Positions 42,191 through 53,571 of a DNA stretch of 64,000 nt are shown piece by piece. The translations under genes were made by a program, and so were the position numbers. The first letter of the stretch is position 1. The number at the start of each line of letters is the position of its first letter. The notes under the pieces were generated by a model. It did not search any database and had not been told where the DNA came from. It worked only from the letters and a program-made list of their open reading frames with translations. Source of the stretch: Aquilaria yunnanensis (Eukaryota > Streptophyta > Magnoliopsida > Malvales > Thymelaeaceae); assembly GCA_039654915.1 (NCBI GenBank), contig CM077594.1, forward strand, positions 89,790,893 through 89,854,892. The letters are read 5' to 3'.

Positions 42191-42892
42191 CCCAAATTCA
42201 ACTTAGCAATTAAAAGAGTGACTGCAGTCAAATTGGGCACTTAAAAAAATCAACTGAAAGACGACTATAGTTAAAATTGGGAAAATTTATTGACGGAAAT
42301 GCAAATGTAAAGTAGGCGATTGAAATATTTAGTTGCTCAGGAGTCACGACAAAAAGAACACATTTTTGTTTCAACTGATTAGTAGTTGTCATGGCAGACG
42401 ATCGACTTTCAGTCATCATTTTCAGTCACGATTTTGCAACTCTCTTGTAGTGGTTTAGCTAATCTCAAATCCTCCATATGAGTAATCAGGAGTACTTGCC
42501 TCGCAGGTAGGCGGGTACTACCCACCAATTCATTTAAGGCATGTGTTTAATTTTTTAGACTTATTGTTTTATATTTTATGTATATTTAAAAAAACATATA
42601 TATTTACATTTAATTAATAACCAAAAAAATCATAAACTAAAATAATACATGATATTTTATGTTAAATTATAATTTTTTTTGTAATAAAATCATATGTTAA
42701 ATATAAATATAATAATTTGGAAGCGCTGCAGGTTGGGTCAAGTGTGATTGGTTAAACTAATACCCTTCCTATGGCTTTAAGGTAGGGTAAGGTTTAGGTT
42801 AGGCTCGCCGAGTTTGGGGAAAGTGGCGGCAAGTTATTATTATTATTATTTTTTACATCTCTATGCTCACCCCTAATAATTCAAGGTTCAGT

Positions 42893-44035
42893 ATATTTGA
42901 GTCTTTAAACTTTGTAAAATATCATGAGTTGGTCTATGAAGCCAAGGGTTTAATGGAAAAATTACAAAACCTGTTCATTATCTCTTTTAATTTGTCCGAA
43001 GATGCATTCTTAGTTAAAAACACTCAAATACATTTATTTCTTTCCTCGACTCTAAATGAGCATGAATTTCAATGGCTTTGTTGAACTTGTTTTCCATTGA
43101 AGTTAGAAAATTAAGTAATTTTTGGATATTGAAGTTGCTGGTAATAAAAAAACCACTAAAATGGCTGGCCTCTTTATCAACAAACGTCGCAACCATTGCC
43201 TCTTTCTCATAGTTCCAGACAAAGCAAGTGCGATTCCCCCTTCCCCCCAAAATTGACAGTGCTTAGTGGTGTAAAAAGTATACCTCACGCGAGTTCAACC
43301 AGAAATTTACGAATTAAAGGGTAGTGCCAGATACATGGACTACCCCTTGCTGCAGATTTTCAAAAAGTATAGACTTTCACACTCCAAACAGCTTTGTCAT
43401 ACGTCATTGTTCTCTCCGAATTCAACCAAAATGTGCCAATTGAACATGAGTAGAACCTGACCATGCATATATAGTTGACCTAGAAACACACAAATTTTCC
43501 ATCTTTTGTACTACATAAATCTGTGGTAGTCCAATAGCTACTCATTTACACCATTAGCCACGAAGTCCTGGCATAAACCCAGCCCTTTGTCTCAGTTAAA
43601 ACCCTAAAATTTCAAAGCTACTATTGTTTTTCTTCAACTTCTGCGAAGATAACTTAAGGTTTTTCTATAGTTTTCAATCTAGATTCCAGATCTAAGGAGA
43701 AGAGGGTCATTTGATTAGGTGTTTGGCTCCAATCGAAGAATTGAAAAAAATGGAAGATAAGCTCCTTGTTCGATCTATTTTGTTCAGAGACAAAGACAGA
43801 ATGATGATGGTTAATTTTTAAACAGCACATAACAATGAGTTTTTTGGATGGGTTGAGATCGCTAAAGGTTAAAGGAGGAGATAACGTATTTGAACCCTTT
43901 GTTTTTACCTATAAGTGCCTTTTCTAACAAATTAGAAAAAATTATAGGAGCGTTTGTAATTTTGCCACCAAGGTGTCTGTACTCATGGACTTACTTGTGA
44001 CATTTAACAAAGTTTAGGGACTCAAATTTAATGAG
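42893..44035. mobile_element. Inverted-repeat element, probably Mutator-like
   Basis: 42893-42985 and the reverse complement of about 43935-44035 share ATTTGAGTC-TAAACTTTGT-AAAT-TCA and GT-GTC-ATGA, then AAAATTACAAAC. This is a diverged inverted repeat of about 100 bp. The middle (43090-43900) has no recognised gene. The exact ends and target duplication could not be settled. Confidence 0.5.
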
Positions 44036-44394
44036 TTCTAAGTCATGAGCCAATTCATATATATGAGTCAAATAAGTTCACGAGCCATTCATGTAGTTAA
44101 GCAAAAGGAAAAAAACTTTCCACATAAAGGACATCAATCCCCGGGCCACATTTAAGCGAAGAGCAACACTAATGTTTGTGCTAAAAATTAAAAATACGCG
44201 AATGGTATATTATGATTGCCAGCATGTATGTGTATAAATCTTATTCACTCGTAATTTTTGGTTCAATGGAGCATATTTTTTCGTTGATTGTAATTGGACT
44301 ACATGTCATTTGTATAAATAAGATGTACTTCGTGTCACAAAAAATGATTTAAAAGCTCTATCTTCTCTCTAACTCTCTCTCTCTCTAAGATATG

Positions 44395-44710
44395 ACCATT
44401 GTGTCCCCGTTATTGATGTAAATGGCCGTATATCTTCGTCGCCGACGGAGAGATCCGGTGAGAAAACTGATCTCCTCAACCACAACACTAGGAAGTTCAA
44501 ACACGATTTTGTTATGGAAGTTGATGGTTCAGTGGAGCTTAATCCAATGCCACCTGATTTGACCCATGGACGTGTGAAATTCGTTTCTCAGGCAGTTACT
44601 AGGTCTTACAAGGATAGTCTCCCCAGGAACTAACAGTGTCACAATTGCTCTGAATTATTAACCCGAGCTTATGGGTGAAGACTTGCATACAGAAGAAGAT
44701 TGTGAGACCT
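44395..44710 (+). pseudogene. Unidentified coding-like fragment
   Basis: One plus frame stays open for about 80 codons with balanced, protein-like composition. It includes DVNGRISSS, GEKTDLLNHNTRKFKHDF, MEVDGSVELNPMPPDL and RVKFVSQAVTRSYKD, then hits a stop and continues with more stops. I do not recognise the parent gene. A CT microsatellite (44370-44390) precedes it. Confidence 0.35.
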
Positions 44711-44882
44711 TTTGGATGACAGGTTGGTTACAAATTTCTTCTTTCTTGGATACTGTATTTATGGAAGTTGTAGGGCAGAAACCGTAGTAGTACTAGAATC
44801 GTACAATAGTAGTTTTATTAAGAGTCAATTGTAACATTCTCCAGTTAGGCCGGATTTACTTTGTTCTTATTGTGTTTTGGGT

Positions 44883-45075
44883 GATTATATTGTTTTATTA
44901 AGAGTAAACCATTGTCGGCTAAATCTATTGTTTTATTAAGAGCATTACAATTCAATAATTTTTAATAAAACAATTAGTGTACGATTATATTGTTTTATTA
45001 AGAGTCAATCATTGGGGACTAAATCTATTGGTTTATTAGAGTATTACAATTGAATAAATTTTAAGGGTAAAAAGG
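44883..45075. repeat. Tandem duplication, unit 100 bp
   Basis: GATTATATTGTTTTATTAAG occurs at 44883 and again at 44983. Each is followed by AGTNAANCATTG, GG/CGGCTAAATCTATTG, a TTATTA-AG word and ATTACAATT-AATAA. Two copies, the first preceded by a shorter related phrase near 44812. Confidence 0.75.
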
Positions 45076-46501
45076 TCAATCATTGTAAGATAGTTTAATT
45101 ACAATAATAGATTTATATAGAATAGTTCAATAAACTAAATTTAAGGAACAAAAAAGTCATTTAATATTTGTACACATTCGAACTTTTTATAATATATAAG
45201 ATATGATAAGATAAGATTAGATAAAGTTATTGTCTGTTAATAAGCAATTGTATGCGTATAGTAATCTTTTTTACAGACAAATATTTGATTTTACAGATTA
45301 AATACAATCTCATTTTTGGGTTATTTTTTTCCTTCTTTTTCTAATACACGATTCCCAAATCCCATGATGATCATAAAAAAAGTTGGTCGAATAATTAGTT
45401 ATATAAATCGTGTGATTACCTAAAAAAAAAAAAAAAAGAAAAATTAATAGCGTGCATGGTTTATATATAAAATCATCTATAATAGAGAAGAAATATGTAT
45501 TGGCTGCATAAGAAAAATATGAAAGCTTGTGGGATACTACTAGAAAAAGGCCATTTAGCGATGGCCAGCCTTCGCTAAACATGAAATAGCGACGGCACAC
45601 TGTCGCTAAAAGTTCCGTTGCTAATTTACTCGCCGCTAATTTTTTAGCGACGGATACCGTCGCTAATTAGCAACAGCGCTAAACATCGCAAAATAGACCG
45701 TTACAAATTTTTCGGCAATGGTATTTGCCGGCGTGTTAGCGACATTTTGCCGTTGCTAGTTAGTGACGCGTAACCGTCGCTAATTAGTGACGCATAACCG
45801 TCGCTAGTGAGTGACTCGTAGCTGTCATTATTTAGTGACGTATAGCCATCGCTACTTAGTGATGCTTAGCCGTCACTAATGACTGCTAAAACTTTCAGGC
45901 TTGTAGCGGCCACTAGTTCCATTATATGAATCCCTACGAATTCAGCTATGTCACAGCTACAAGTGACCGTCTCTAATTAGCGACGAGTGGTCGTCGCTAG
46001 TTAGTGATAAATTGTGACTAATAACCGTTGCTAGTTCAAAAACTCTTGACCAACACAATTCTATCACTAGATCTCCACTATACGCATCCATTCCATACAA
46101 CTTGAACAACTAGAAAAAAAACTAGTTCCCATTAATCCAAACTAATACCATACACTTCCAAAAACCATAAACATAATTTATTCCCATTAATCTGAAATAT
46201 TTTACACATAAACATAATTTGTTCCCATTGAACTTTTGATGCATTAGCACTACTTAAAATTCTGTATGAATTCCAAATTAATATTTCATACTCTCTTCTA
46301 TGCCTTTTCTGGTCATAATGATTGCCTTCGTAGCTATGGCTTTCTCCGGTCATAATGATTGCCTTCGTAGCTATGGCTCTGTGCATGAGTCTCATAGAGA
46401 GGCTTTTGGCTGACTAGCTCTCAGAGATGTTGATAAAAATAATTCCATATGTTGACCTTCACAAGTTATTTGCTGCACTTTTCTTTTTCTATTTTCCATT
46501 C

Positions 46502-47140
46502 TCAGCTTGCTTCCTCTTTCACCCATGATACTTTCTTTTTGCTACCTTTGTTTTTTGATGACTTTTTTCTCTTTGCGGGCAGCTTTCCTGTCTTATTTTC
46601 TATTTGTACATCATTTGTGCTGGGCTCTTCATGTGGTGGGGCTGTTGCTGCAAAAGCTTTTAGTATGAGATAATGAAAAAACACAGTAGTTGTCTTGAGA
46701 AAGTAGAACCAAAAGATGAAATACTGACCTGCTTCAATGAAACTTGCATCCAAGACCACTTTGTTAAGATGTTGTTTCAGGAAAACTCGCAACCAACCAC
46801 TATGTTCAGAAATGGACCAAACAATCAAATGCATCAGCAGAGAAGCTAAATGGTGATTAAATCATCAAAATCCTTTTACCAATAGCATAATAGCAAGCAA
46901 GAAGCATATCTCATGTATCTCAAACAAGTTAACCATTGCAGAGATTGCAGGTATATTTGTAAGAAACATAGCATCAGATATTGAGACAAAATGGCATATT
47001 ATGGAATACTGACAAAGAAACTTACTAGTACGCAGGGATCCCAAGCAGGATTAGCAGAATCTGAAGCCATCCTAGTTGGTGGTCTAAGAAAACTTTCATA
47101 GACTTCTTACAACCTAGATTCATCAGCTTCTCTGCAACAA
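46502..47140 (-). pseudogene. Unidentified exon-like pieces in the Pack-CACTA
   Basis: The minus strand has a 110-codon frame (46834-46502) with SEHSGWLRVFLKQHLNKVVL near its start. It ends in a Lys/Ser-rich, nuclear-signal-like tail (KLPAKRKKSSKNKGSKKK). A separate piece near 47085-47033 reads MASDSANPAWDPCV. I cannot assign a parent gene. They lie downstream of the HIRA exon in the same orientation and may be a third captured gene or the remnant of the element's own product. Confidence 0.35.
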
Positions 47141-47424
47141 AAATTGTGAGTGTCACCAATGTAATCATTTTTCTCATAACACACAAGATATTGTCGTCAG
47201 ACAAAACAATCCCAAATTCAAGTAGCCAAATCCCCTTTCTTTGAGAAACAACATCCAGTTTTGAGTCATGGCATCAGTAATGCACAACCAATACATCACA
47301 TAGGCCAAATGGTAACAGAACATATTCTTTACATCAAGATTCCAATGTCATAGAAGCCAAGTAGCATCCATCATAAGTGACAGCTAACAGTTGAGAATAA
47401 ATTCATGTACTAAAATAAACATAC

Positions 47425-47676
47425 CGATTTTGCCCAGTGACCCTCAGTTTTGTGGGCAAGACTCCACTCACTTGCTCGCCATATAATGACAGTCTTATCA
47501 TCTGACTGACTTGCTGTGAAGGATCCTATGGGATCCCAAGCTACTCCTTTAACAAGACTAGAATGACCCCTAAGAACAGCAGTGCAAATTCCATTTACCA
47601 TATTCCATATGTGGACAGTATTATCCAAACTTTCGCTGGCTAATGTTGAGTCATTTGGAGACCAATTGAGATCCAC
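47425..47676 (-). pseudogene. HIRA: Captured HIRA exon (WD40 repeats)
   Basis: An 84-codon exon bounded by AG (47677-47678) and GT (47423-47424) reads [64 protein letters not shown] and KTEGHWAKS. These are two WD40 blades characteristic of the histone chaperone HIRA, which deposits H3.3 in the nucleus. Only this exon is present, and a SGS-to-SES change is visible in the first blade. It lies directly downstream of VAC14 exon 7 in the same orientation but in a different splice phase. Confidence 0.85.
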
Positions 47677-47752
47677 CTACTTTAAGTATAAACAAAAGAA
47701 CCTTCCCAGTTATAAAATATTCAAGAAGAATAAATAGGAACAAGTTCATTAC

Positions 47753-49826
47753 CATCAAGAAAATTAGGTAGAAAACTAAGCAAATCAATATCTGGAACAC
47801 TATCTAGAACAGTTATCCATCCTACTAAAAAATGCCGAACGTAAGGATTAAGGACATTCATGTGCTTTCTCAATAAAGGTATAAATTCTTCTATGCTGCA
47901 GAACAACAACAAACTTAAATAAGAAATACATAAAAGAAATTGATGTCAAAGCATAGCATTTATATGGATTATAACAAAAAGTGAGTAAGCCAGACCTGAA
48001 CTGATCACTTTCAGTAACAATATCCTGTTTTACAGGTCAAGTCAATGTATCATAAACAATTCCACCATTTGTAATTTCAACAACAAGCAAACACAATGAG
48101 ACAGGTTAATGATTGACCTTGACAAGATGATCTAAAAGATGGGTAGCACTCTGTACATTGGCATCTGAATCTGCTGACAGCTTACACAAGGCATCAAATA
48201 TCTGATTAAAGAATATGATAAAATCTCCTCTGACAACCTATGAGCTAGCAAAATAAAAAGCATTGCATCAGTCAGTTCTTAAAGGGAAAAAAATGAAAGT
48301 ACATGTATGTACGTATGGTTCTAGAGACCAGGAAATAACCTTTGCAATGTTATATAGAGCTTCGCAAGCATAATAATGAACTCTACTATCCTGGTTAGAA
48401 AAGGAACTGAGCACTGGAGGCACGATTTGCTGGCAGGTCATCGAAGTAACAATTGTGAATTTGTAAAAGTGAAGAGAAGAAAAATTTTGACATAAAAACA
48501 AACTAGACAGCATTTATGATAAGCTGAAACCAACAGACCTTTTCTAGAACAAAATTAATGAACAAAAGTAACAAGAAAAAAAGCCACTGCCATATTATTA
48601 CTCTAGTTCTAAAAGAATGAAAAGGAACTACTAGAGCAGAATTCTCTTTCAACCATATTAAAGACCAAGAAGACTCCCACCTAATAATGAAGATCCTGCC
48701 CCATAAATCACATTCTATCCCACTTACTGTCCATTAATTTGGAGAAAGAACTCCTACAGAAAAGGGAAGAGGGAGACTGCACCCACAAACACTTGTCCAG
48801 TCAATTGAAACAATTAATCAATCAGAAGGAACTTTTCCAAATCCATATACAGATCATCGATCACAGCATCCTACATATACCAAACATCCCCAAACCACTT
48901 CTTGTCAGTTTTACAGCTAGCTCTATTCCTCCAATTACTCATTTTCTTTCTCTCTCTTGAAATGTTGTCAGAACTACCAAAGTTAGAAACAATTGCATAT
49001 ATTAGGTCGTATATAAAACTTACGTAAGGTAAGGATGAACTTGTACAAGGCCGCATACACTCATAAAGATATACCCTAACTCACTATACAATTTGGCAAT
49101 GTGCCACTAAAGTCTGCAGGAACACTTAGTTTTTTTTTTCCTATAAGAGATAGGCTCGGCTACACAGTTAATTATATTGCTTGGGTACTATCTTGGAATC
49201 CTAGACATTAAGTGCAGATTGTAGATTGCACCAACTAGGAGTCCTTATAAGCTGATCAAAGGAAGCCCTAATGGTACTAGGACTAGGAGAATTTTCCGCA
49301 GGAAAATTATCCGTGATGCCTGTAACAAATTCACCAAAGTAACAGTTAGGGAAGACAAAATCGAAGAATGCCTACCTCAAGGTGTTGCGCTGCCACTGAA
49401 GTCACCCCGACAGTAGCAATTAATCCTATCAAACCTCCCTGCATTATCACATTTTTAAAATCATAATCAGACCATTCTCTGTAACAATATAGTCTAATGA
49501 TCCAGGTTGTTCAATCTAGCAACCTTCCGGTGATTGGCTTGCGGCGAGTAAGTAAATTCCGTTGTCAACAAGTTAATAACCCCCGAAATCTTCTTATGAT
49601 CCCCGACAGCGGCCAGCTGCTTCACAATGCCCTCGATCTAACATTCAAAAGGCGAAGAAGAAAATCAATTCTATACTATAAAACTAGTAATTCAAAACAC
49701 TAGAAACTTAATTCTAGGAAATAACATATACAGAACCTCAAGAGCCGTATTCTTCCGCTTTTCATACAGCTTATTGGAGAGGTTTCGTAGGACAGCCGTC
49801 AGAATCACGGAGACTGCGTTGACCAT
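47753..49826 (-). pseudogene. VAC14: Captured 5' part of VAC14, exons 1-7
   Basis: Exons 49737-49826, 49524-49637, 49376-49438, 48340-48429, 48118-48237, 47996-48024 and 47753-47895 total 649 nt. All have AG/GT borders and a frame open for 216 codons. Diagnostic text: LRNLSNKLYEKRKNTALE, DHKKISGVINLLTTEF, YSPQANHRK, QIVPPVLSSFSNQDSRVHYY, CEALYNIAK, VVRGDFIIFFNQIFDALCKL, SADSDANVQSA, EEFIPLL, LNPYVRHFLVGWITVLDSVP. VAC14 is the HEAT-repeat scaffold of the FAB1-SAC phosphoinositide complex on endomembranes and is about 700 aa. Only its first 30 percent is here, inside CACTA termini, so it is a transposon-captured copy with a parent elsewhere. It might still be transcribed. Confidence 0.88.
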
Positions 49827-50160
49827 TTCATCTTCGTCGTCGTCGAATAGCCAACAAGAAGAAATCAGCAAAAGAAGACACTCCTTTAGTTTCACGATTC
49901 CGCCTCGATTCCTACTTAACGAGAATCAGATCGAAATCCATTTCTTGATCTTTTCCTGTTCGAATCTGAACATAACTATCTCTTCTTTCCGGAGGTTTTA
50001 TGACCCTAAATACAACTGACGATTCGATTCCAAATTCGAGCAGACGTCCGGAAAGGAGAGAAGACGCGATGACTTATACAAATAAAACGCATAGCGACGG
50101 TTTACTGTCACTTAAAACCTAGCGACTTCTGGCCTTCGCTACTTCTTAACATATTAACCT

Positions 50161-51210
50161 ATTTTCATTAAATAGATTTTTTGTTAATTACTTAAAAATT
50201 ATTAAGAGATTTGTAATCCGAATTAATTAAATTAAAATTTATAATTATACAATTAAACAAGTGACATATAAAAGGATAAGTAGTTTTGCTGAAGTAAAAT
50301 AAATAAAAAGTAAAATAAAGATTAAATAATGGCAAACTAGTGAAAGCTATCAGTCGCTAATTAACCGTTGCTAAATTAATGAAGGCAAGCCGTCACTAAA
50401 TTTAATGACGGTTAATCGTCGCTAAATTAGTGAGGGTAAGACATCACTAAATTTAGTAACGGTTAACCGTCGCTAAATTAGCGAAGGTAAGCCGTCACTA
50501 ACATTAGTGGCTGCCAATCATAGCTAAATTAGCAACGGCAAACCGTCACTAAAAATTAGTGACGGCTAACTGTCGCTAAATTAACGGTGGTAAACCGTCA
50601 CTAACATTAGTGATTGTTAACCGTCGCTAAATTAGCAACGGCAAGCTGTCACTAAAATTTAGCAATCGTCAATAAGATGATAAAATATTAAAAAATGGCT
50701 AAGTTTTATGTGCCAATAAATCAATTCAAATGAATTTAATTTTCATTAAATAGATTTTTTATTAATTAGTTAAAAAATATTAAGAGATTTGTAATTCGAA
50801 TTAATCAAATTAAAATTTGTAATTACACAATTAAACAAGTGACATATAAAAGGATAAGTGGTTTTGCTCAAGTAAAATAAACAATAAGTAAAATAAGGAT
50901 TAAATAATGGCAAATTAGTGAAGGCTATCAGTTACAAATTATTAGCAACTACTAATTGTCTTTAAATTAGTGAGGGTAGGCCGTTACTAAATTTAGCGAT
51001 GGCTAACCGTCGCTAAATTAGCAACAGTAAGCCGTCACTAATTTTAGCGACTGCAAACCATCGCTAAATTAGCGACGGTAAACCGTCACTAAAATTTAGC
51101 AACTAACAGTCGTCGCCAAATTTTTACCGAACTTTTACTGACTGTTTATCGTCGCTAATTAGTGATTGTTTTTAGCCGTCTCTAATTAAACCGTCGCTAA
51201 ATGACCTTTT
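50161..51210. repeat. Two-copy direct duplication of the Pack-CACTA right subterminal region
   Basis: A block beginning ATTTTCATTAAATAGATTTT at 50161 recurs at 50739, offset 578 bp. Shared text includes AAGAGATTTGTAAT-CGAATTAAT, ACAATTAAACAAGTGACATA and TAAAAGGATAAGT-GTTTTGCT, then the GTCGCTAAATTAGCGACGG-type array. The right end is therefore about twice as long as the left subterminal array. Confidence 0.8.
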
Positions 51211-51239
51211 TTTTAGTAGTGGGAATTGGAGTATTTTAG

Positions 51240-52921
51240 ATACAAGTCTTGAACGAGCAAGATACATATTTTGAAAGGTCTTTTTTTTTGAAAAAAAAAA
51301 AATTATATGCAGATGAAACAGTTGATGGAAGAATAGAAGAAGTAGGGAAGAAAATTGCGAAATATGGTAAGTGGTTACTGCTGGCTATCATCACAATAGC
51401 AGGAACTTTGGCAGGAAAGAATTACAAGTATCAGGAATGGAAGAAAGTACATGATAACATAAAATCATACTTCAGGAGGGGCAAAATGAATACAGTTTCG
51501 GATGCGATGGCCTTAAGCTATAATGATTTGCCTTCCCATCTGAAACATTGCTTTTTGTATCTGGCTCTTTTTCCTGAAGACTATGAGATTCCAGTAGGAA
51601 AGTTAATCCGCATATGGGTGGCTGAAGGGTTCATCCTGCCTGAAGTTGAAGATCAGGCTGGAACAGAAACAATGGAGGACGTAGCAGAAAGTTACTTGAT
51701 TGAACTGATAAACAGGTGCATGGTTCAAGTGTGGAAAATAGGAGCAAACTCCAAAGTTGTAGAGTGTCGGATGCTTGATATTGTGAGAGAACATTGTTTG
51801 TTGAAAGCAAAGGAAGAAAGTTTTGCATGTTTGATAGAGCAGGACGTGGACATGTTTGACAGAACTGTCCAGAGACTTGGCATAAATGCACCCAACAATA
51901 GTGCTGGACGTATAAAGCATCCTAGAATTTGGTCTCTCTTATTCTTCTGCCCAGTGTTTGCTCCAGAAAATGCTGATGAAGAATCGTGTCTGGGGAAGAG
52001 TTTCCATCAAGTGGATGATAACGCGGTAAATTCTTGGCTGCCTGTGTTGATTTTGTTCTGTCTAACTTTACAGGAAAAACAACTATTAAAGTCACGCTTG
52101 TTTGAAAATTGCAAGCAAGTTAGAGTTTTGGTGTTGGACAATGAAACCTCCCTGCCATGCTGTATACCGAGAAAAATTGAAAACCTCATTCATCTCAGGT
52201 ACCTTTCCTTCAAAGGGCTAAACATACTTTAGAACCTCCCAACATCACTTTGGGAACTAAGCTTATTACAGACCTTAGATTTGGAGTCATCTTAAGGAAT
52301 CCAAGTGCCAGATGTGATATGGAGGATGGAGCAACTGCGACATTTGTATCTTCCTGAATTTTGCTTTATCAGAACCAAGTTGAGGTTGAGCAACCTCAGA
52401 AATTTACAGACATTGATCAACTTCCCCATTGGTAAGTGTGACGTGGAACAACTCTTTACACTCATAAATCTCAGGGAGCTTAGTATGATACTCTTTGAGG
52501 ATCCTTGTAGCCAATTTGAAGATGTCGTTGGGAGATGCCTTATTGCTTGTTGTTGTTGTCATTTAATCCCTTCTGAAGCCGATCAAATGTTGTTGGGAAT
52601 TGATTAGGAGTCGATAAGGAATCGATATCCAAGCTGGGTGAGTTACCCAACTTACATATTCTGAAACTTAAGCAAGCTACTTTCCAAGGAAACAAATTGG
52701 TTTTCTTGAGAGCATGTTTTCAACAACTAGAGTCTCTGACTCTAGAATCATTACTAGAACTTAAGGAGTTGGAAGTGGAACAGCGAACCTTACTAAGTCT
52801 AAGCCATCTCCGGATTGATGATTGTGACAAAATGCGAATGCTTCCAGCTATAAGGAGCTCCAACTCCAACTCCTCCTTCAAACTTGAACATATGCAAAAT
52901 TTCAATCACCTAATGGCATGA
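51240..52921 (+). pseudogene. CC-NB-LRR resistance-gene pseudogene, 5'-truncated
   Basis: The frame begins inside the NB-ARC domain. It reads EEVGKKIAKYGKWLLLAIIT where the family has the GLPLA motif (here KWLLLA), then EWKKVHDNI and LSYNDLPSHLKHCFLYLALF. PEDYEIPVGKLIRIWVAEGF (RNBS-D and linker) follows, with an M-L-D variant of the MHD motif. Leucine-rich text follows (LENLIHLRYLSFKGL-like, LRHLYLPEF, LSNLRNLQTL). Stops at 52230 and about 52293 and a frame change near 52610-52690 break it. P-loop and coiled-coil are absent on either side of the adjoining CACTA. Intact relatives are cytoplasmic immune receptors of the RPP8/RPP13-like type; this one cannot act as such. Confidence 0.85.
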
Positions 52922-53571
52922 AGCTTCACCCATCACCAAAAAACACTGAAAATAATATGTTGTATATAGTAAGTACCTATTCCTAGTTTGTGTGTGTGTG
53001 TGTATGTATTTAAGTTGACCTTCTGTTAACTCTTAGATAACGAAGATTCATGGCACATGTGACGTTATTGCATGTTAAAAAAAACTAGACTCTGCATAAA
53101 TAAGGAAGCTTGAACCCATTATGGCAGACAAAACAAGGGCGGAGCTTTTCTTGCCCATGTCTTGAAAAATTGTAAATAACTAGTTTCTTGTTGTCCATTT
53201 CCAAGAGCAACTCATGATTATTTTGAGTGAGAAAAATCAGCTTTGCGACTCGATGTAATATTTCAATTGGGACAAATGTGCATAACAGACGCAAGATTTA
53301 CACGGTGGGGAACTTCCCCAACCATTTTTATACTTTATCTTCAATGGCATTCTGCAACCCATCTCTTCTTTTTTTTTGTAGCAAAGGCTTGAGGCATATT
53401 ACCAGATCTGAAGAACCAAAAGTGCACTTACAACATCCCTACCCACTTTGCTCCAAGCTTTTTGAAAAAATTTAGCTGTGAAACCAGGACTCTTTCATGG
53501 GCATAGCAAAAAACAACTGCTTAATTTCATCTTTACTGATTAGTCTTTAAGCTCCTTGTTCTAAGCTTCAT
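52922..53571. other. No gene recognised
   Basis: Spacer between the NLR pseudogene and the hAT transposase remnant. It contains a short GT microsatellite (52989-53003) and chance frames only. Confidence 0.4.

Larger units (their letters stand above)
39780..42452. mobile_element. Non-autonomous CACTA element
   Basis: The inverted right end begins CACTACAAGAGAGTTGCAAA and continues ATCGTGACTGAAAATGATG. The left end begins CACAAAAAACATATGTAAAA and continues TCATGATTGAAATTTTAGT: the same sequence with the TA of CACTA deleted. Subterminal GACTGAAA/GCGACTGA words recur in the first and last 250 bp. The 3-bp target duplication GTT is present on both sides (39777-39779, 42453-42455). There is no transposase. 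The interior is AT-rich with a purine-rich minisatellite, a Stowaway-like MITE and telomere-like repeats. Confidence 0.75.
39746..42863. mobile_element. hAT-type non-autonomous element, split by a CACTA insertion
   Basis: The left end TAGAGATGTTTACAA (from 39746) and the inverted right end TAGAGATGTAAAA (to 42863) form terminal repeats. Flanks AACTCACC (39738-39745) and TGCTCACC (42864-42871) agree at 6 of 8 positions. The element's body is 39746-39779 plus 42456-42863, about 440 bp. It matches a second copy at 59130-59540 through GAGTAATC/GAGTAATT, GGCATGTGTTTAATTTTTT-like text, TTTACA-TT-ATTAAT/GTAAC, TAAAATCATATGTTAAATAT and GGTTAAAC. The gap is filled by the CACTA element. Confidence 0.7.
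45535..51221. mobile_element. Pack-CACTA: CACTA element carrying VAC14 and HIRA gene fragments
   Basis: The left terminus TACTACTAGAAAAAGGCCAT (45535 on) and the inverted right terminus CACTACTAAAAAAAAGGTCA (to 51221) continue into TTTAGCG on both sides. The first base on the left has changed from C to T. Target duplication GGA is exact (45532-45534 and 51222-51224). Subterminal regions (45555-46060 and 50090-51200) are packed with TAGCGACGG/CCGTCGCTA units. No transposase is recognisable. The interior (46450-50040) carries on the minus strand seven intact exons of VAC14, one HIRA exon and further unidentified exon-like pieces. Confidence 0.88.
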
